DNA from: Solirubrobacter taibaiensis
GTDB lineage: Bacteria; Actinomycetota; Thermoleophilia; Solirubrobacterales; Solirubrobacteraceae
Length of the DNA: 64,000 nucleotides
Direction of reading: 5' to 3'
NCBI GenBank assembly: GCA_027587225.1
Contig: JAPDDQ010000010.1
Location: 62,001-126,000 of the forward strand
The notes beneath the pieces were generated by a model, which saw only the letters and a program-made list of their open reading frames with translations, was not told the origin of the DNA and did not search any database. A program made the translations under genes and the position numbers. Within the stretch, counting starts at the first letter, position 1. Each line of letters opens with the position of its first letter. This document shows positions 27,225-34,983 of the stretch, piece after piece.

Positions 27225-27973
27225 AGGGGCTCCAGGTTCGGCCGTTTGGCGGTGATCCCGTCGCCGGACGAGACGCCACGGAGCCGCCGTACCACCCAGG
27301 GCGCGAGGTACTTGCCGGCCCACACCGCGTGCGACACGCGCGAGCGGGGGTCGAGCGGGTCGGCGAACGGCGTCGTCCAGCCCGCGTCGGCGCCTTCCAG
27401 CCCGAGCGCCTCGGCGGCGGCGAGCGCGATCCGCTCGTGCCCGAGCTCGTTGGCGTGCAGCCGGTCGCGATGCCAGAGCCGGCGATCGGACGAGACGGCG
27501 TGCACCTCGAGGTCGACGAGGTAGGCGCCGTGCTTGACCGCCAGGTCGCGCACGGCCAGGTTGAGGTTGCGCAGCCGCAGCGCGGCGCCCTTGGCGATCG
27601 GGTTGATCGGCACCGGGTCGGGCAGCGTGAACGCGAGCACGTCCGCGCCCGCCTCGCGCAGCGAGCCGATGATCGAGTCCAGCCGCTGGATGACGGCGAG
27701 CACGCTGCAGTCGCGCCGCAGCATGTCGTTGAGCCCGGAGAGCACGCTCGCGAGGTCGGGTTGGAGGCCGAGCGCGGGCTCCAGTTGCTCCTCCGCGACC
27801 TGCCGCGCGAGCTTCCCGCGCACGGCGAGGTTCGCGTACTGCAGGTCCGGTTCATCCTGCGCGAGCCGCGCCGCCAGCCGGTCCGCCCAGCCGCGGAACG
27901 ACCCGTCGGGGTAGAGGTCCATGAGGCCCTCGGTCGTGCTGTCGCCGAGAGCCACGAAACGACGGTACGCCAT
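27221..27973 (-). CDS. SGNH/GDSL hydrolase family protein
   Basis: A 250-aa esterase-type hydrolase. Block I is VALGDSTTEG with the Ser nucleophile near residue 10, block III is a GLNDML motif, and the catalytic Asp/His pair appears in WHRDRLHANELGH. There is no signal peptide, so it is likely cytoplasmic. Start ATG 27973 fits the family; a second ATG four codons upstream is possible. The 3' end overlaps that of the CoA ligase by 4 bases (convergent). Confidence 0.85.
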   Translation of the reverse strand: MAYRRFVALGDSTTEGLMDLYPDGSFRGWADRLAARLAQDEPDLQYANLAVRGKLARQVAEEQLEPALGLQPDLASVLSGLNDMLRRDCSVLAVIQRLDSIIGSLREAGADVLAFTLPDPVPINPIAKGAALRLRNLNLAVRDLAVKHGAYLVDLEVHAVSSDRRLWHRDRLHANELGHERIALAAAEALGLEGADAGWTTPFADPLDPRSRVSHAVWAGKYLAPWVVRRLRGVSSGDGITAKRPNLEPL

Positions 27974-27985
27974 GACCCAAAACAT

Positions 27986-28004
27986 AAAGGGGCCAGGCCC
28001 CCTT
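27986..28004. repeat. Short GC palindrome GGGGCCAGGCCCC between divergent genes
   Basis: Bases 27989-28001 read GGGGCC-A-GGCCCC, a perfect 6-base inverted repeat about one base, flanked by AA and (after one extra C) TT. It sits between the divergent SGNH hydrolase and flavoenzyme genes. It could be a REP-like element or a local operator; one copy proves neither. Confidence 0.4.
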
Positions 28005-28015
28005 AGGTTGTGGTG

Positions 28016-29365
28016 ATGATCACTCGGCGCGACCTGATCGCTCGCGGGGCGGCGGCGATGCTGCTGCCGGCGCTCGGCGAGGCGGCGCTGCCGAAGGACC
28101 GCATCCGCGCCCTCCGCGGTGCGGTGCGCGGACGGGTGCTCACGCCCGGGGATTCCGGCTACAACGGCGCGCGCGTGGTGTTCAACACGCGCTGGGACGG
28201 CGTGAAGCCGCCGGCCGTGGTGCAGGTGCGCGACTCCGCCGACGTCCGGGCCGTGGTCCAGTGGGCCGACCGCTACGACGTGCCGCTCGTCGCCCGCTCC
28301 GGCGGCCACGGGTACAGCGGCAACAGCACCAGCGACTCGGCCGTGGTCGTGGACCTCGATCGGCTGGACGCGATCCGCTACAGCGACGGGATCGCGACGC
28401 TCGGGCCTGGCGCGCGGCTCGGCGACGTCTACTCGCGCCTCGCCGCGCGCGGCGTGACGATCCCCGCCGGGTCGTGCCCCACCGTCGCCGTCGGCGGGCT
28501 CGTGCTGGGCGGCGGGATGGGTCTGGCGGGCCGCGCGATGGGTCTCACGTGCGATCGCGTGCGCTCCTTCGACATCGTCGACGCCGAGGGGCGACGCCGC
28601 CGCGTCGACGACGGCGAGCTGTTCTGGGCGCTGCGCGGCGGCGGTGGGAGCTTCGCCATCGTCACGGCCGTGCGGTTGCGCACCCGCAGCGTGAGCACCG
28701 CCGCGTTCTTCCGCATCAGCTATTCACGCGCTGCCCGCGACGAGGCGCTGGCCCGCTGGGACGCGTTCGCTCCGAAGGCCCCTTCCGATCTCACCGCGAT
28801 CCTCACGCTCACGAGCGACGGCGCGACCGCGTTCGGCCAGTACCTTGGCGGCGCGAACGCGCTGAGCAGCCTCATCCGCCCGCTCGGCGGCACCCCCACG
28901 GTCGGCAGCGCGGACTACCTCACCGTCCAGCGCCGCTGGGCCGGCGACGACAGCCCGCCTCGCTCCGCCTTCGCGGCGAGCTCGATCTACGTCACCAAGC
29001 GCCTGAGCGCGAACGGCCGCAAGGCGTTCCTGGCCGCCGCCGACACCGGCGCGACGCTGATCCTCGACGCGTACGGCGGCGCGATCAACCGCCCCGACCG
29101 CGACGACACGGCGTTCCCGCACCGGCGCGCCCGCTTCAGCGTCCAGGTGCTCTCCTACGCCGCCATTCCGACCGCCCGCCAGCGGGTCAAGAGCGCGCGC
29201 AGCCGGATCGCTCCGTACGGCGGCGGCGCGTACGCCAACTACGCCGACCCCGATCTCTCAGGCGCGACCCGCAGCTACTACGGCGCGAACCTCGAGCGGC
29301 TCCGCCGGGTCAAACGAGACGTCGACCCGGCGAACCGCTTCCGCCCCCGGCAGGGGATCAGGTGA
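28016..29365 (+). CDS. Tat-exported FAD-linked oxidoreductase, berberine-bridge type
   Basis: A 449-aa flavoprotein of the FAD_binding_4/BBE group. The N-terminus carries a twin-arginine motif (ITRRDLIARG) and hydrophobic stretch, so it is probably exported folded. Both residues for bicovalent FAD attachment are present: His98 in RSGGHGYSG and Cys154 in GSCPTVAVGG. The C-terminus ends NRFRPRQGI, as in BBE domains. Members oxidise sugars, alcohols or alkaloid-like compounds; the substrate here is unknown. ATG 28016 is preferred over the GTG at 28010. It overlaps the convergent transpeptidase gene by 8 bases. Confidence 0.88.
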   Translation: MITRRDLIARGAAAMLLPALGEAALPKDRIRALRGAVRGRVLTPGDSGYNGARVVFNTRWDGVKPPAVVQVRDSADVRAVVQWADRYDVPLVARSGGHGYSGNSTSDSAVVVDLDRLDAIRYSDGIATLGPGARLGDVYSRLAARGVTIPAGSCPTVAVGGLVLGGGMGLAGRAMGLTCDRVRSFDIVDAEGRRRRVDDGELFWALRGGGGSFAIVTAVRLRTRSVSTAAFFRISYSRAARDEALARWDAFAPKAPSDLTAILTLTSDGATAFGQYLGGANALSSLIRPLGGTPTVGSADYLTVQRRWAGDDSPPRSAFAASSIYVTKRLSANGRKAFLAAADTGATLILDAYGGAINRPDRDDTAFPHRRARFSVQVLSYAAIPTARQRVKSARSRIAPYGGGAYANYADPDLSGATRSYYGANLERLRRVKRDVDPANRFRPRQGIR

Positions 29366-30086
29366 TCGTTACGGGCGTACCGACGTCCATCAGCTTCTCG
29401 AGCTTGAGGATGTCGGCGTTCTTCATGCGCACGCAGCCGTGCGAGACGCGGCCCGGGAGGAGTCCCGGCTGCGACGTGCCGTGGACGCCGACGAGTCCGC
29501 CGCCCGGCCAGTCGGTGAGCTGGTCCGACGTAGCGCTCGTGAAGTACGCGAGCGGTCCGTAGAACGAACCCGCACCGCCGTAGCCCTTGTACAGGCCGCG
29601 GATGTAGAACTGCCCCTTCGGCGTGGGCCACTGCGACTGGCCGACCCCGATCGGTGCGCTGAACACGCGCTTGCCGTCCCGGATCAGCGTGATCTTGAGC
29701 GTCTTGGTCGAGATCTTCAGCCACGTGTTGACCGGCTGCAGATCGCTCAGCGCGTCGGCCGGCACCCAGCCGGTCGTCCCGTTCGGGCGCACGGGCAGCC
29801 GCACGCGCAGCCATTCCTTGTCGTCGACCTCGGTGCGGTCGAGCACGAAGACGAGGTCATCCGTCTTCTCCGGCGTCTTCAGCGTGAGCTTCGCGACGCG
29901 CTTGGACTTGGCATCAGGCTTCGCTCGCGCGATTGCCGCCTTGTCGACGTACGCGAAGAACGACTCCTTGCCGAGCGTGCTGACGCGCTCGACCTTCGCG
30001 GCGGAGGCGACGCCCGGCCCGGCGGCGGAGACGGCAACGGCCGCGGCGAGAGCCGCGGCCGTTAGCCCAACCAACTTACGGTGCAT
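29358..30086 (-). CDS. L,D-transpeptidase, YkuD catalytic domain
   Basis: A 242-aa exported protein with a signal peptide (cleavage near GVASAAK), an SH3-like middle region (residues about 45-120) and a YkuD domain. The catalytic motif is HGTSQPG...SHGCVRM with Cys218 as nucleophile. It would form 3-3 or lipoprotein crosslinks in peptidoglycan. It lies downstream of the DUF11-type protein gene on the same strand, with a 10-base gap, and may be in one transcript. Confidence 0.9.
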   Translation of the reverse strand: MHRKLVGLTAAALAAAVAVSAAGPGVASAAKVERVSTLGKESFFAYVDKAAIARAKPDAKSKRVAKLTLKTPEKTDDLVFVLDRTEVDDKEWLRVRLPVRPNGTTGWVPADALSDLQPVNTWLKISTKTLKITLIRDGKRVFSAPIGVGQSQWPTPKGQFYIRGLYKGYGGAGSFYGPLAYFTSATSDQLTDWPGGGLVGVHGTSQPGLLPGRVSHGCVRMKNADILKLEKLMDVGTPVTIT

Positions 30087-30096
30087 GCGTTGAACG

Positions 30097-31275
30097 CTAG
30101 CCGGTCACCCGCGGCACCTGCCGCGTTTGGACCTGCCGGGGTGACTTGACGGTGAAGCGCGCCACGTCACCGCACTCCGCGATGCGGATGGTCGCGCGGC
30201 CCGACTTGGTCGGCCGCACCTTGAACGTCGCCGTACCGGCCGAGTTCACCTTCGCCTTGAGCACCTTGCCGCCCGGAAGCGTGATCCGGGCTTCCGTGCC
30301 GGCATCGACGTTGCGCACCTTCACGCGGATCGTCGTCAACTCGCGGGCCCGAACGTTCAGCCCGGTCGGTGAGGCGATGTCGCACGGCGCCTGCGTCGCG
30401 TTCGCCGGCTTCACGCCGGCCTGCGGCGCGGGCGGTGCGGCCGGGGGCGGCGGCGTGACCGTCACGGTCCACGTGTCGGGCGGCGAGCAGTAGTTCTTGA
30501 CGATCCGGTCGGCGACCTCGTCCGCGCAGACCTTGACGGTGTTCGTGAACACGCCCGGGTTCGGGAAGGTCTGCCCGCACGTGTAGGTCCACGTCTCCGC
30601 GATCTGCATCTTCGCGTCACCGTTCGTGTCGCCCGAGACCAGTGTCAGCGGCGCGCACAAGTCGTCGGTGGGCACGACGTTCTGCATCTGGCTGACGTCG
30701 TCGGGCAGACCGGCCGGCAGCGTCACGTTCCGCACCGTGTACGTGTAGACCACGCTCTGCGGCGCGGGACCCCCCGTCGTCGAGCCGGTCTTGTCGATGG
30801 TCAGGCCCGGCTGGACGGTGAGCACCTGCAGGTCGCGGTCGATGTTCAGATCCGACCCGGGCGCGGGTACGTCGTGGACGACGCCCGAAGCCTTCGTCTG
30901 GCGAGCGGTGTAGCGCGCCGGCGGGGTGGCCCCGAACACGGGCGTGAAGGCGAACGGGCCGAACGTCTGCTCCCTGAACCCGGACGCGAAGTTCGCGGCG
31001 GTGAACAGGGTCGTGAACGTCGGGCTCGGCGCACCGGTCGCCGACGGCAGCTGGAACCGAAGCGTGACATTGGACGCGTCACACGCGCCGGCGGCATTGT
31101 TGGCGATCAGGATCCGGTAGTTGACCGTTTCGCCGTCGCGGATGAAGGTGCGGTCCTTGAGCAGGTCCGCCTGGAATCGGTTGCCGATGCAGCCGGCCGG
31201 GGACTGCGCCTGCGCCGGCGCCACCATCACCCAACTCGCTACCAACGCGGCACCAATAAGTACTGCTCGACGCAT
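30097..31275 (-). CDS. Secreted protein with DUF11-like beta-sandwich repeats
   Basis: A 392-aa exported protein. ATG 31275 has GGGGGAG upstream and leads into a signal peptide (MRRAVLIGAALVAS... ending near APAQAQ). The body contains beta-rich segments resembling DUF11/conserved-repeat domains (TIDKTGSTTG; TYTVRNVTLPAG), a proline-rich linker around 285-300, and a C-terminal beta domain with paired cysteines (APCDIASP, AECGDV). No sortase motif or membrane anchor was seen. A structural or surface role is likely; no enzyme motif is present. Confidence 0.75.
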   Translation of the reverse strand: MRRAVLIGAALVASWVMVAPAQAQSPAGCIGNRFQADLLKDRTFIRDGETVNYRILIANNAAGACDASNVTLRFQLPSATGAPSPTFTTLFTAANFASGFREQTFGPFAFTPVFGATPPARYTARQTKASGVVHDVPAPGSDLNIDRDLQVLTVQPGLTIDKTGSTTGGPAPQSVVYTYTVRNVTLPAGLPDDVSQMQNVVPTDDLCAPLTLVSGDTNGDAKMQIAETWTYTCGQTFPNPGVFTNTVKVCADEVADRIVKNYCSPPDTWTVTVTPPPPAAPPAPQAGVKPANATQAPCDIASPTGLNVRARELTTIRVKVRNVDAGTEARITLPGGKVLKAKVNSAGTATFKVRPTKSGRATIRIAECGDVARFTVKSPRQVQTRQVPRVTG

Positions 31276-31506
31276 GAACTCCCCCCGCCATTTACACAAG
31301 ACGAGTGGACGCTATACGGACGTGTAGCTACCACTTACAGCCCGTTTTCAGCTATTCGTGCACCGGTAAGTGGATTAAGGCTCTGCGACACAATGCACCG
31401 GATAACACGAGGTGGGAATTTGCAAGGAAGCTGGCACGGTCGAATGTTGTCGGTCTGACCTGGCCCAGAACGCCGGTCTCCAAGCGACGGCGGTACCGTC
31501 ATTGCC
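31276..31506. other. Divergent intergenic region with an 8-base inverted repeat
   Basis: This 231-base region separates the DUF11-type gene from metY and is noticeably AT-richer than its surroundings between about 31300 and 31430. It contains a perfect inverted repeat CCACTTAC (31331-31338) / GTAAGTGG (31366-31373). No recognised SAM riboswitch or T-box pattern was found, and metY lacks an obvious SD. Confidence 0.4.
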
Positions 31507-32793
31507 ATGAGCGACCCCGCAGACCGGGATTGGGGCATGCGCACCCGCGCGATCCACGCCGGCGCACGGCCTGACCCCACCACCGGGGCACGCGCCGTCC
31601 CCATCTACCAGACGACTTCATTCGTCTTCGAGGACACGGCCGATGCGGCCGATCTGTTCGCCCTGCAGAAGTACGGGAACATCTATTCGCGGCTCGGCAA
31701 TCCGACGGTCGCGGCCTTCGAGGAGCGCATCGCGAGCCTCGAGGGCGGGATCGGCGCGGTGGCGACGAGCAGCGGCCAGGCGGCGGAGACGCTGCTGTTC
31801 ACGCAGCTGTGCGACGCGGGCGACCACGTGGTCGCGTCCAGCGCGCTCTACGGCGGCACGTTCACGCTGCTGAACGTCACGCTGCGGCGCCTGAACATCG
31901 AGACGACGTTCGTCGCGCCCGACGATCCGGAGGCGTTCAAGGCCGCGATCATCCCCGGCCGCACGAAGCTCCTGTACACCGAGATCATCGCCAACCCGGC
32001 GGGCACGATCGCGGATCTCGAAGCGCTCGCCGACGTCGCGCACGAGGCCGGGCTCCCGCTGGTCGTGGACTCCACGCTCGCGAGCCCGTACCTGTGCCGC
32101 CCGCTCGACCACGGCGCCGACATCGTCATCCACAGCGCCACCAAGTACCTCGGCGGTCACGGCACGTCGATCGCCGGCGCGATCGTCGACTCCGGCCGGT
32201 TCCCGTGGGACAACGGCAACTTCCCGGTGATGACCGAGCCGGTCGCCACCTACGGCAACCTGCGCTTCTGGGACAACTTCGGTGAGTACGGCTTCGCCAC
32301 CAAGCTGCGCGTCGAAGGCCTGCGCAACCTCGGCGGCGTGCTCTCGCCGTTCAACGCGTTCCTCATCCTGCAGGGCATGGAGACGCTGCCGCTGCGGATG
32401 GACGCGCACGTGGCCAACGCGCAGAAGGTCGCCGAGTGGCTGGACGCCGACCCGCGCGTGTCGTGGGTCCGCTACGGCGGTCTCCCGGACGACCCGAACC
32501 ACGCGCTCGCGCGCAAGTACCTGCCGAAAGGTCCGGGCGCCGTGTTCTCGTTCGGCTGTGAAGGCGGGCGGGAAGCGGGCGAGGCGTTCATCGGCCGCGT
32601 CGAGCTGTGCTCGCACCTGGCCAACGTCGGCGACACGCGCACGCTCGTCATCCACCCCGGCTCCACCACGCACCGTCAGCTCTCCGAGGAGGCCCTGCAG
32701 TCCGCGGGCGTCCTACCGGAGCTCGTCCGCATCAGCGTCGGCATCGAGGACGTCGACGACATCATCTTCGACCTCGATCGGGCGCTCGGATGA
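31507..32793 (+). CDS. metY: O-acetylhomoserine sulfhydrylase
   Basis: A 428-aa PLP enzyme of the Cys/Met metabolism family that makes homocysteine from O-acetylhomoserine and sulfide. The opening THAIHAGARPDP-like pattern (RAIHAGARPDPTTGAR), YSRLGNPT, and the PLP lysine Lys213 in HSATKYLGGHG are diagnostic; C-terminal HPGSTTHRQLSEE fits MetY. ATG 31507 is the natural family start. It is coupled by ATGA to the CoA-binding protein gene, with metX next: direct sulfhydrylation in methionine synthesis. Confidence 0.94.
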   Translation: MSDPADRDWGMRTRAIHAGARPDPTTGARAVPIYQTTSFVFEDTADAADLFALQKYGNIYSRLGNPTVAAFEERIASLEGGIGAVATSSGQAAETLLFTQLCDAGDHVVASSALYGGTFTLLNVTLRRLNIETTFVAPDDPEAFKAAIIPGRTKLLYTEIIANPAGTIADLEALADVAHEAGLPLVVDSTLASPYLCRPLDHGADIVIHSATKYLGGHGTSIAGAIVDSGRFPWDNGNFPVMTEPVATYGNLRFWDNFGEYGFATKLRVEGLRNLGGVLSPFNAFLILQGMETLPLRMDAHVANAQKVAEWLDADPRVSWVRYGGLPDDPNHALARKYLPKGPGAVFSFGCEGGREAGEAFIGRVELCSHLANVGDTRTLVIHPGSTTHRQLSEEALQSAGVLPELVRISVGIEDVDDIIFDLDRALG

Positions 32794-33263
32794 TCACCTC
32801 CACTGCCGGCGAACGCCTCGCCATCCTGCGCCGCGCGAAGACGATCGCCGTCGTCGGCGCGTCCGCCAACCCCGCACGCGCGAGCAACTTCGTCCTCACC
32901 TACCTGCTCTCGTCGAGCGCGAGCTACGAGGTCTGGCCGGTGACGCCCAACGAGGAGACGATCCTCGGCACCCAGTGCTATCCGTCGCTCAAGGATCTCC
33001 CGGGCGAGCCGGACATCGTCGACGTCTTCCGCCGTGCCGATCAGCTCCCGGGCGTCGCGCGCGAGGCGGTCGAGGCCGGAGCGAAGGCGTTCTGGATGCA
33101 GCTCGGGCTGCACTCGGACGAGGCGGCGCAGATCGCCGACGATGCCGGCCTGGACGTCGTCTCCAACCGCTGCGTGAAGATCGAGCACGCCCGTTTCAAC
33201 GGCGGCCTGCACCTCGCCGGTTTCGACACCGGCGTCATCTCCTCGAGGCGCACCCGTGGTTGA
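32790..33263 (+). CDS. CoA-binding domain protein (CoA_binding_2)
   Basis: A 157-aa Rossmann-fold protein. The nucleotide-binding start is KTIAVVGASANPARASN, with VWPVTPNEETILG and a FWMQLGLHSDEAA segment typical of the YccU/CoA_binding_2 family. The biochemical role of this family is not settled. Its position between metY and metX, with a 4-base overlap before and an 8-base overlap after, implies a supporting role in acetyl-CoA-dependent methionine synthesis. That role is inference from context. Confidence 0.85.
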   Translation: MITSTAGERLAILRRAKTIAVVGASANPARASNFVLTYLLSSSASYEVWPVTPNEETILGTQCYPSLKDLPGEPDIVDVFRRADQLPGVAREAVEAGAKAFWMQLGLHSDEAAQIADDAGLDVVSNRCVKIEHARFNGGLHLAGFDTGVISSRRTRG

Positions 33264-34257
33264 GACGCTCACCCTGCCCGGGGGCCTGACGCTCGAGTCC
33301 GGCGCGCACCTCGCGCCGCTCGAGATCGCCTACGCCCGCTACGGCGACCCGTCGCATCCCGTCGCGTACATCTGCCACGCCCTGACCGGCGACGCGGAGG
33401 CGGCGGACTGGTGGGACACGCTGATCGGCCCGGGCAAGGTGATCGACACCGACCGCTTCCACGTCATCTGCGCCAACCTGCTCGGCGGCTGCAAGGGCAC
33501 GACCGGGCCGAGCTCGATCAACCCCGCCACGGGCGAGCCGTACGGCACGGACTTCCCGCTGTTCACCATGCGCGACCTCGCCGAGGTGCACCGCACGCTG
33601 CTGCGCGAGCTCGGCATCGAGCGGATCGCGCTCGCGGTCGGCGGCTCACTCGGCGGGATGCAGATCCTGCAGTGGTCGCTCGACTTCCCGGACGAGATCG
33701 AGCGCGCCGTGCTGGTGTGCGCGTCGTCGAAGCTCACGGCTCAGAACATCGCGTTCAGCAAGGTCGCCCGCCACGCCATCCTCACCCACGACGCGATGGA
33801 CATCGCGCGCATGATGGCCCACATCACCTACCTCTCCGAGGAGGGGATGGAGCGCAAGTTCCAGCGCGCCCGGCGGGTGCCGGACGCGGAGATGACCCTG
33901 CACTCGGACTTCGAGGTCGAGCACTACCTCGACCACCAGGCGAAGATCTTCCTCGCCCGCTTCGACCCCGGCACGTATCTGTACCTGTCGCGGGTGATGG
34001 ACTACTACGACGCGTTCGGCGACGAGCGGCCGGGTCCGCCGTCGACGAAGTACCTGCTCGTGAGCTTCAGCTCGGACTGGCGCTTCGGCACCGAGCACTC
34101 GGTCGTCATCAACGAGCAGCTGCTCGCGCTCGGCGTGGACGTGACCCACCACGAGGTCGATTCACCGTGGGGCCATGACTCGTTCCTGATGGACGTGCCG
34201 GAGTACCACGAGCACGTTCGAGAATTCGTGTATCAGGACGTGGCCAGCACGCTCTAA
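33256..34257 (+). CDS. metX: Homoserine O-acetyltransferase
   Basis: A 333-aa alpha/beta hydrolase-fold acyltransferase that acetylates homoserine from acetyl-CoA. The nucleophile elbow GGSLGGMQ holds Ser131; NLLGGCKGTTGPSS and the C-terminal HDSFL motif (catalytic His) are diagnostic of MetX. GTG 33256 lies within the end of the preceding gene. It supplies the substrate of MetY in the same operon. Slightly short for the family (about 350-380). Confidence 0.93.
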   Translation: MVETLTLPGGLTLESGAHLAPLEIAYARYGDPSHPVAYICHALTGDAEAADWWDTLIGPGKVIDTDRFHVICANLLGGCKGTTGPSSINPATGEPYGTDFPLFTMRDLAEVHRTLLRELGIERIALAVGGSLGGMQILQWSLDFPDEIERAVLVCASSKLTAQNIAFSKVARHAILTHDAMDIARMMAHITYLSEEGMERKFQRARRVPDAEMTLHSDFEVEHYLDHQAKIFLARFDPGTYLYLSRVMDYYDAFGDERPGPPSTKYLLVSFSSDWRFGTEHSVVINEQLLALGVDVTHHEVDSPWGHDSFLMDVPEYHEHVREFVYQDVASTL

Positions 34258-34983
34258 GTGGGCGTGACCGAGCTCTGCGTCATCCACCCCGGCGAACTCT
34301 CTCCCCTCTCCTGGCCCCGCATCGTCCGGCATCTGCCGGAGGGCACGCGCCTGCGCGTGCTCGAGCTGGAGGCCCTCAACGGCTACTGGGAACACGACCC
34401 GGCCGCGACCGTGACCGGTCTCGCCGACCGGCTGCGCGTCACGCTGGATCCGCGCATCGACCGTCTGCTCGTGGGCTGGGGCGTCGGCGGCGTCATCGCC
34501 GAGGCGCTCGCGGCCCGCATGGCCGTCCGCCCGCGTCGCACGATCCTGCTCGACACAGTGGCGCCGTACGTGTCCCACAAGCCTTCCGACGCCGACCTGC
34601 GGCGCTCGTACGCGATGCTCGTGTGCGCCCGTCGCGGCCGCGCGCACCTCATCCCCACCGACACGCTCGAAACGATGCTCGAGCGACTGGCCGAGCTCGG
34701 GTTCGGCGCCGTCGACATCCTCCGCAAGGGCTACTTCCAGCACGCCCGCGCCCACCAGTTCAACGCACGTCTGATCGCGTCGCACCAGCCCTCGGGGGTG
34801 CCGGTGACGGTCGTCCAGCCCACCGGCAGCCTGTACGGCGACCTCGGCTGGCACTACTCGAACCCGGTCGAGGCGCTCGCGAGCGGCGGCGACCACTACA
34901 CGATGCTCACCGCGCCCGACCACACCGTGCAGCTCGCGCTGCTGCTCTCGCGCTGGCTTACGCCGTCGCTTGTAGCCGTGTAG
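34258..34983 (+). CDS. Thioesterase-like alpha/beta hydrolase lacking the usual nucleophile
   Basis: A 241-aa protein resembling thioesterase domains of NRPS/PKS type (alpha/beta hydrolase). Where these have G-x-S-x-G, this protein has GWGVGG (near residues 74-79), with Gly in place of Ser. A GGDHYTML segment near residues 209-216 matches the catalytic-His region. It begins directly after the metX stop and is probably in the methionine operon. It may be a binding protein or use another residue. The 3' end overlaps the convergent kinase gene by 26 bases. Confidence 0.65.
   Translation: MGVTELCVIHPGELSPLSWPRIVRHLPEGTRLRVLELEALNGYWEHDPAATVTGLADRLRVTLDPRIDRLLVGWGVGGVIAEALAARMAVRPRRTILLDTVAPYVSHKPSDADLRRSYAMLVCARRGRAHLIPTDTLETMLERLAELGFGAVDILRKGYFQHARAHQFNARLIASHQPSGVPVTVVQPTGSLYGDLGWHYSNPVEALASGGDHYTMLTAPDHTVQLALLLSRWLTPSLVAV

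Noticed and set aside
31276..31506. SAM-type riboswitch before metY
   Set aside because: No conserved SAM-I or SAM-IV core was found by eye; only an inverted repeat is visible.
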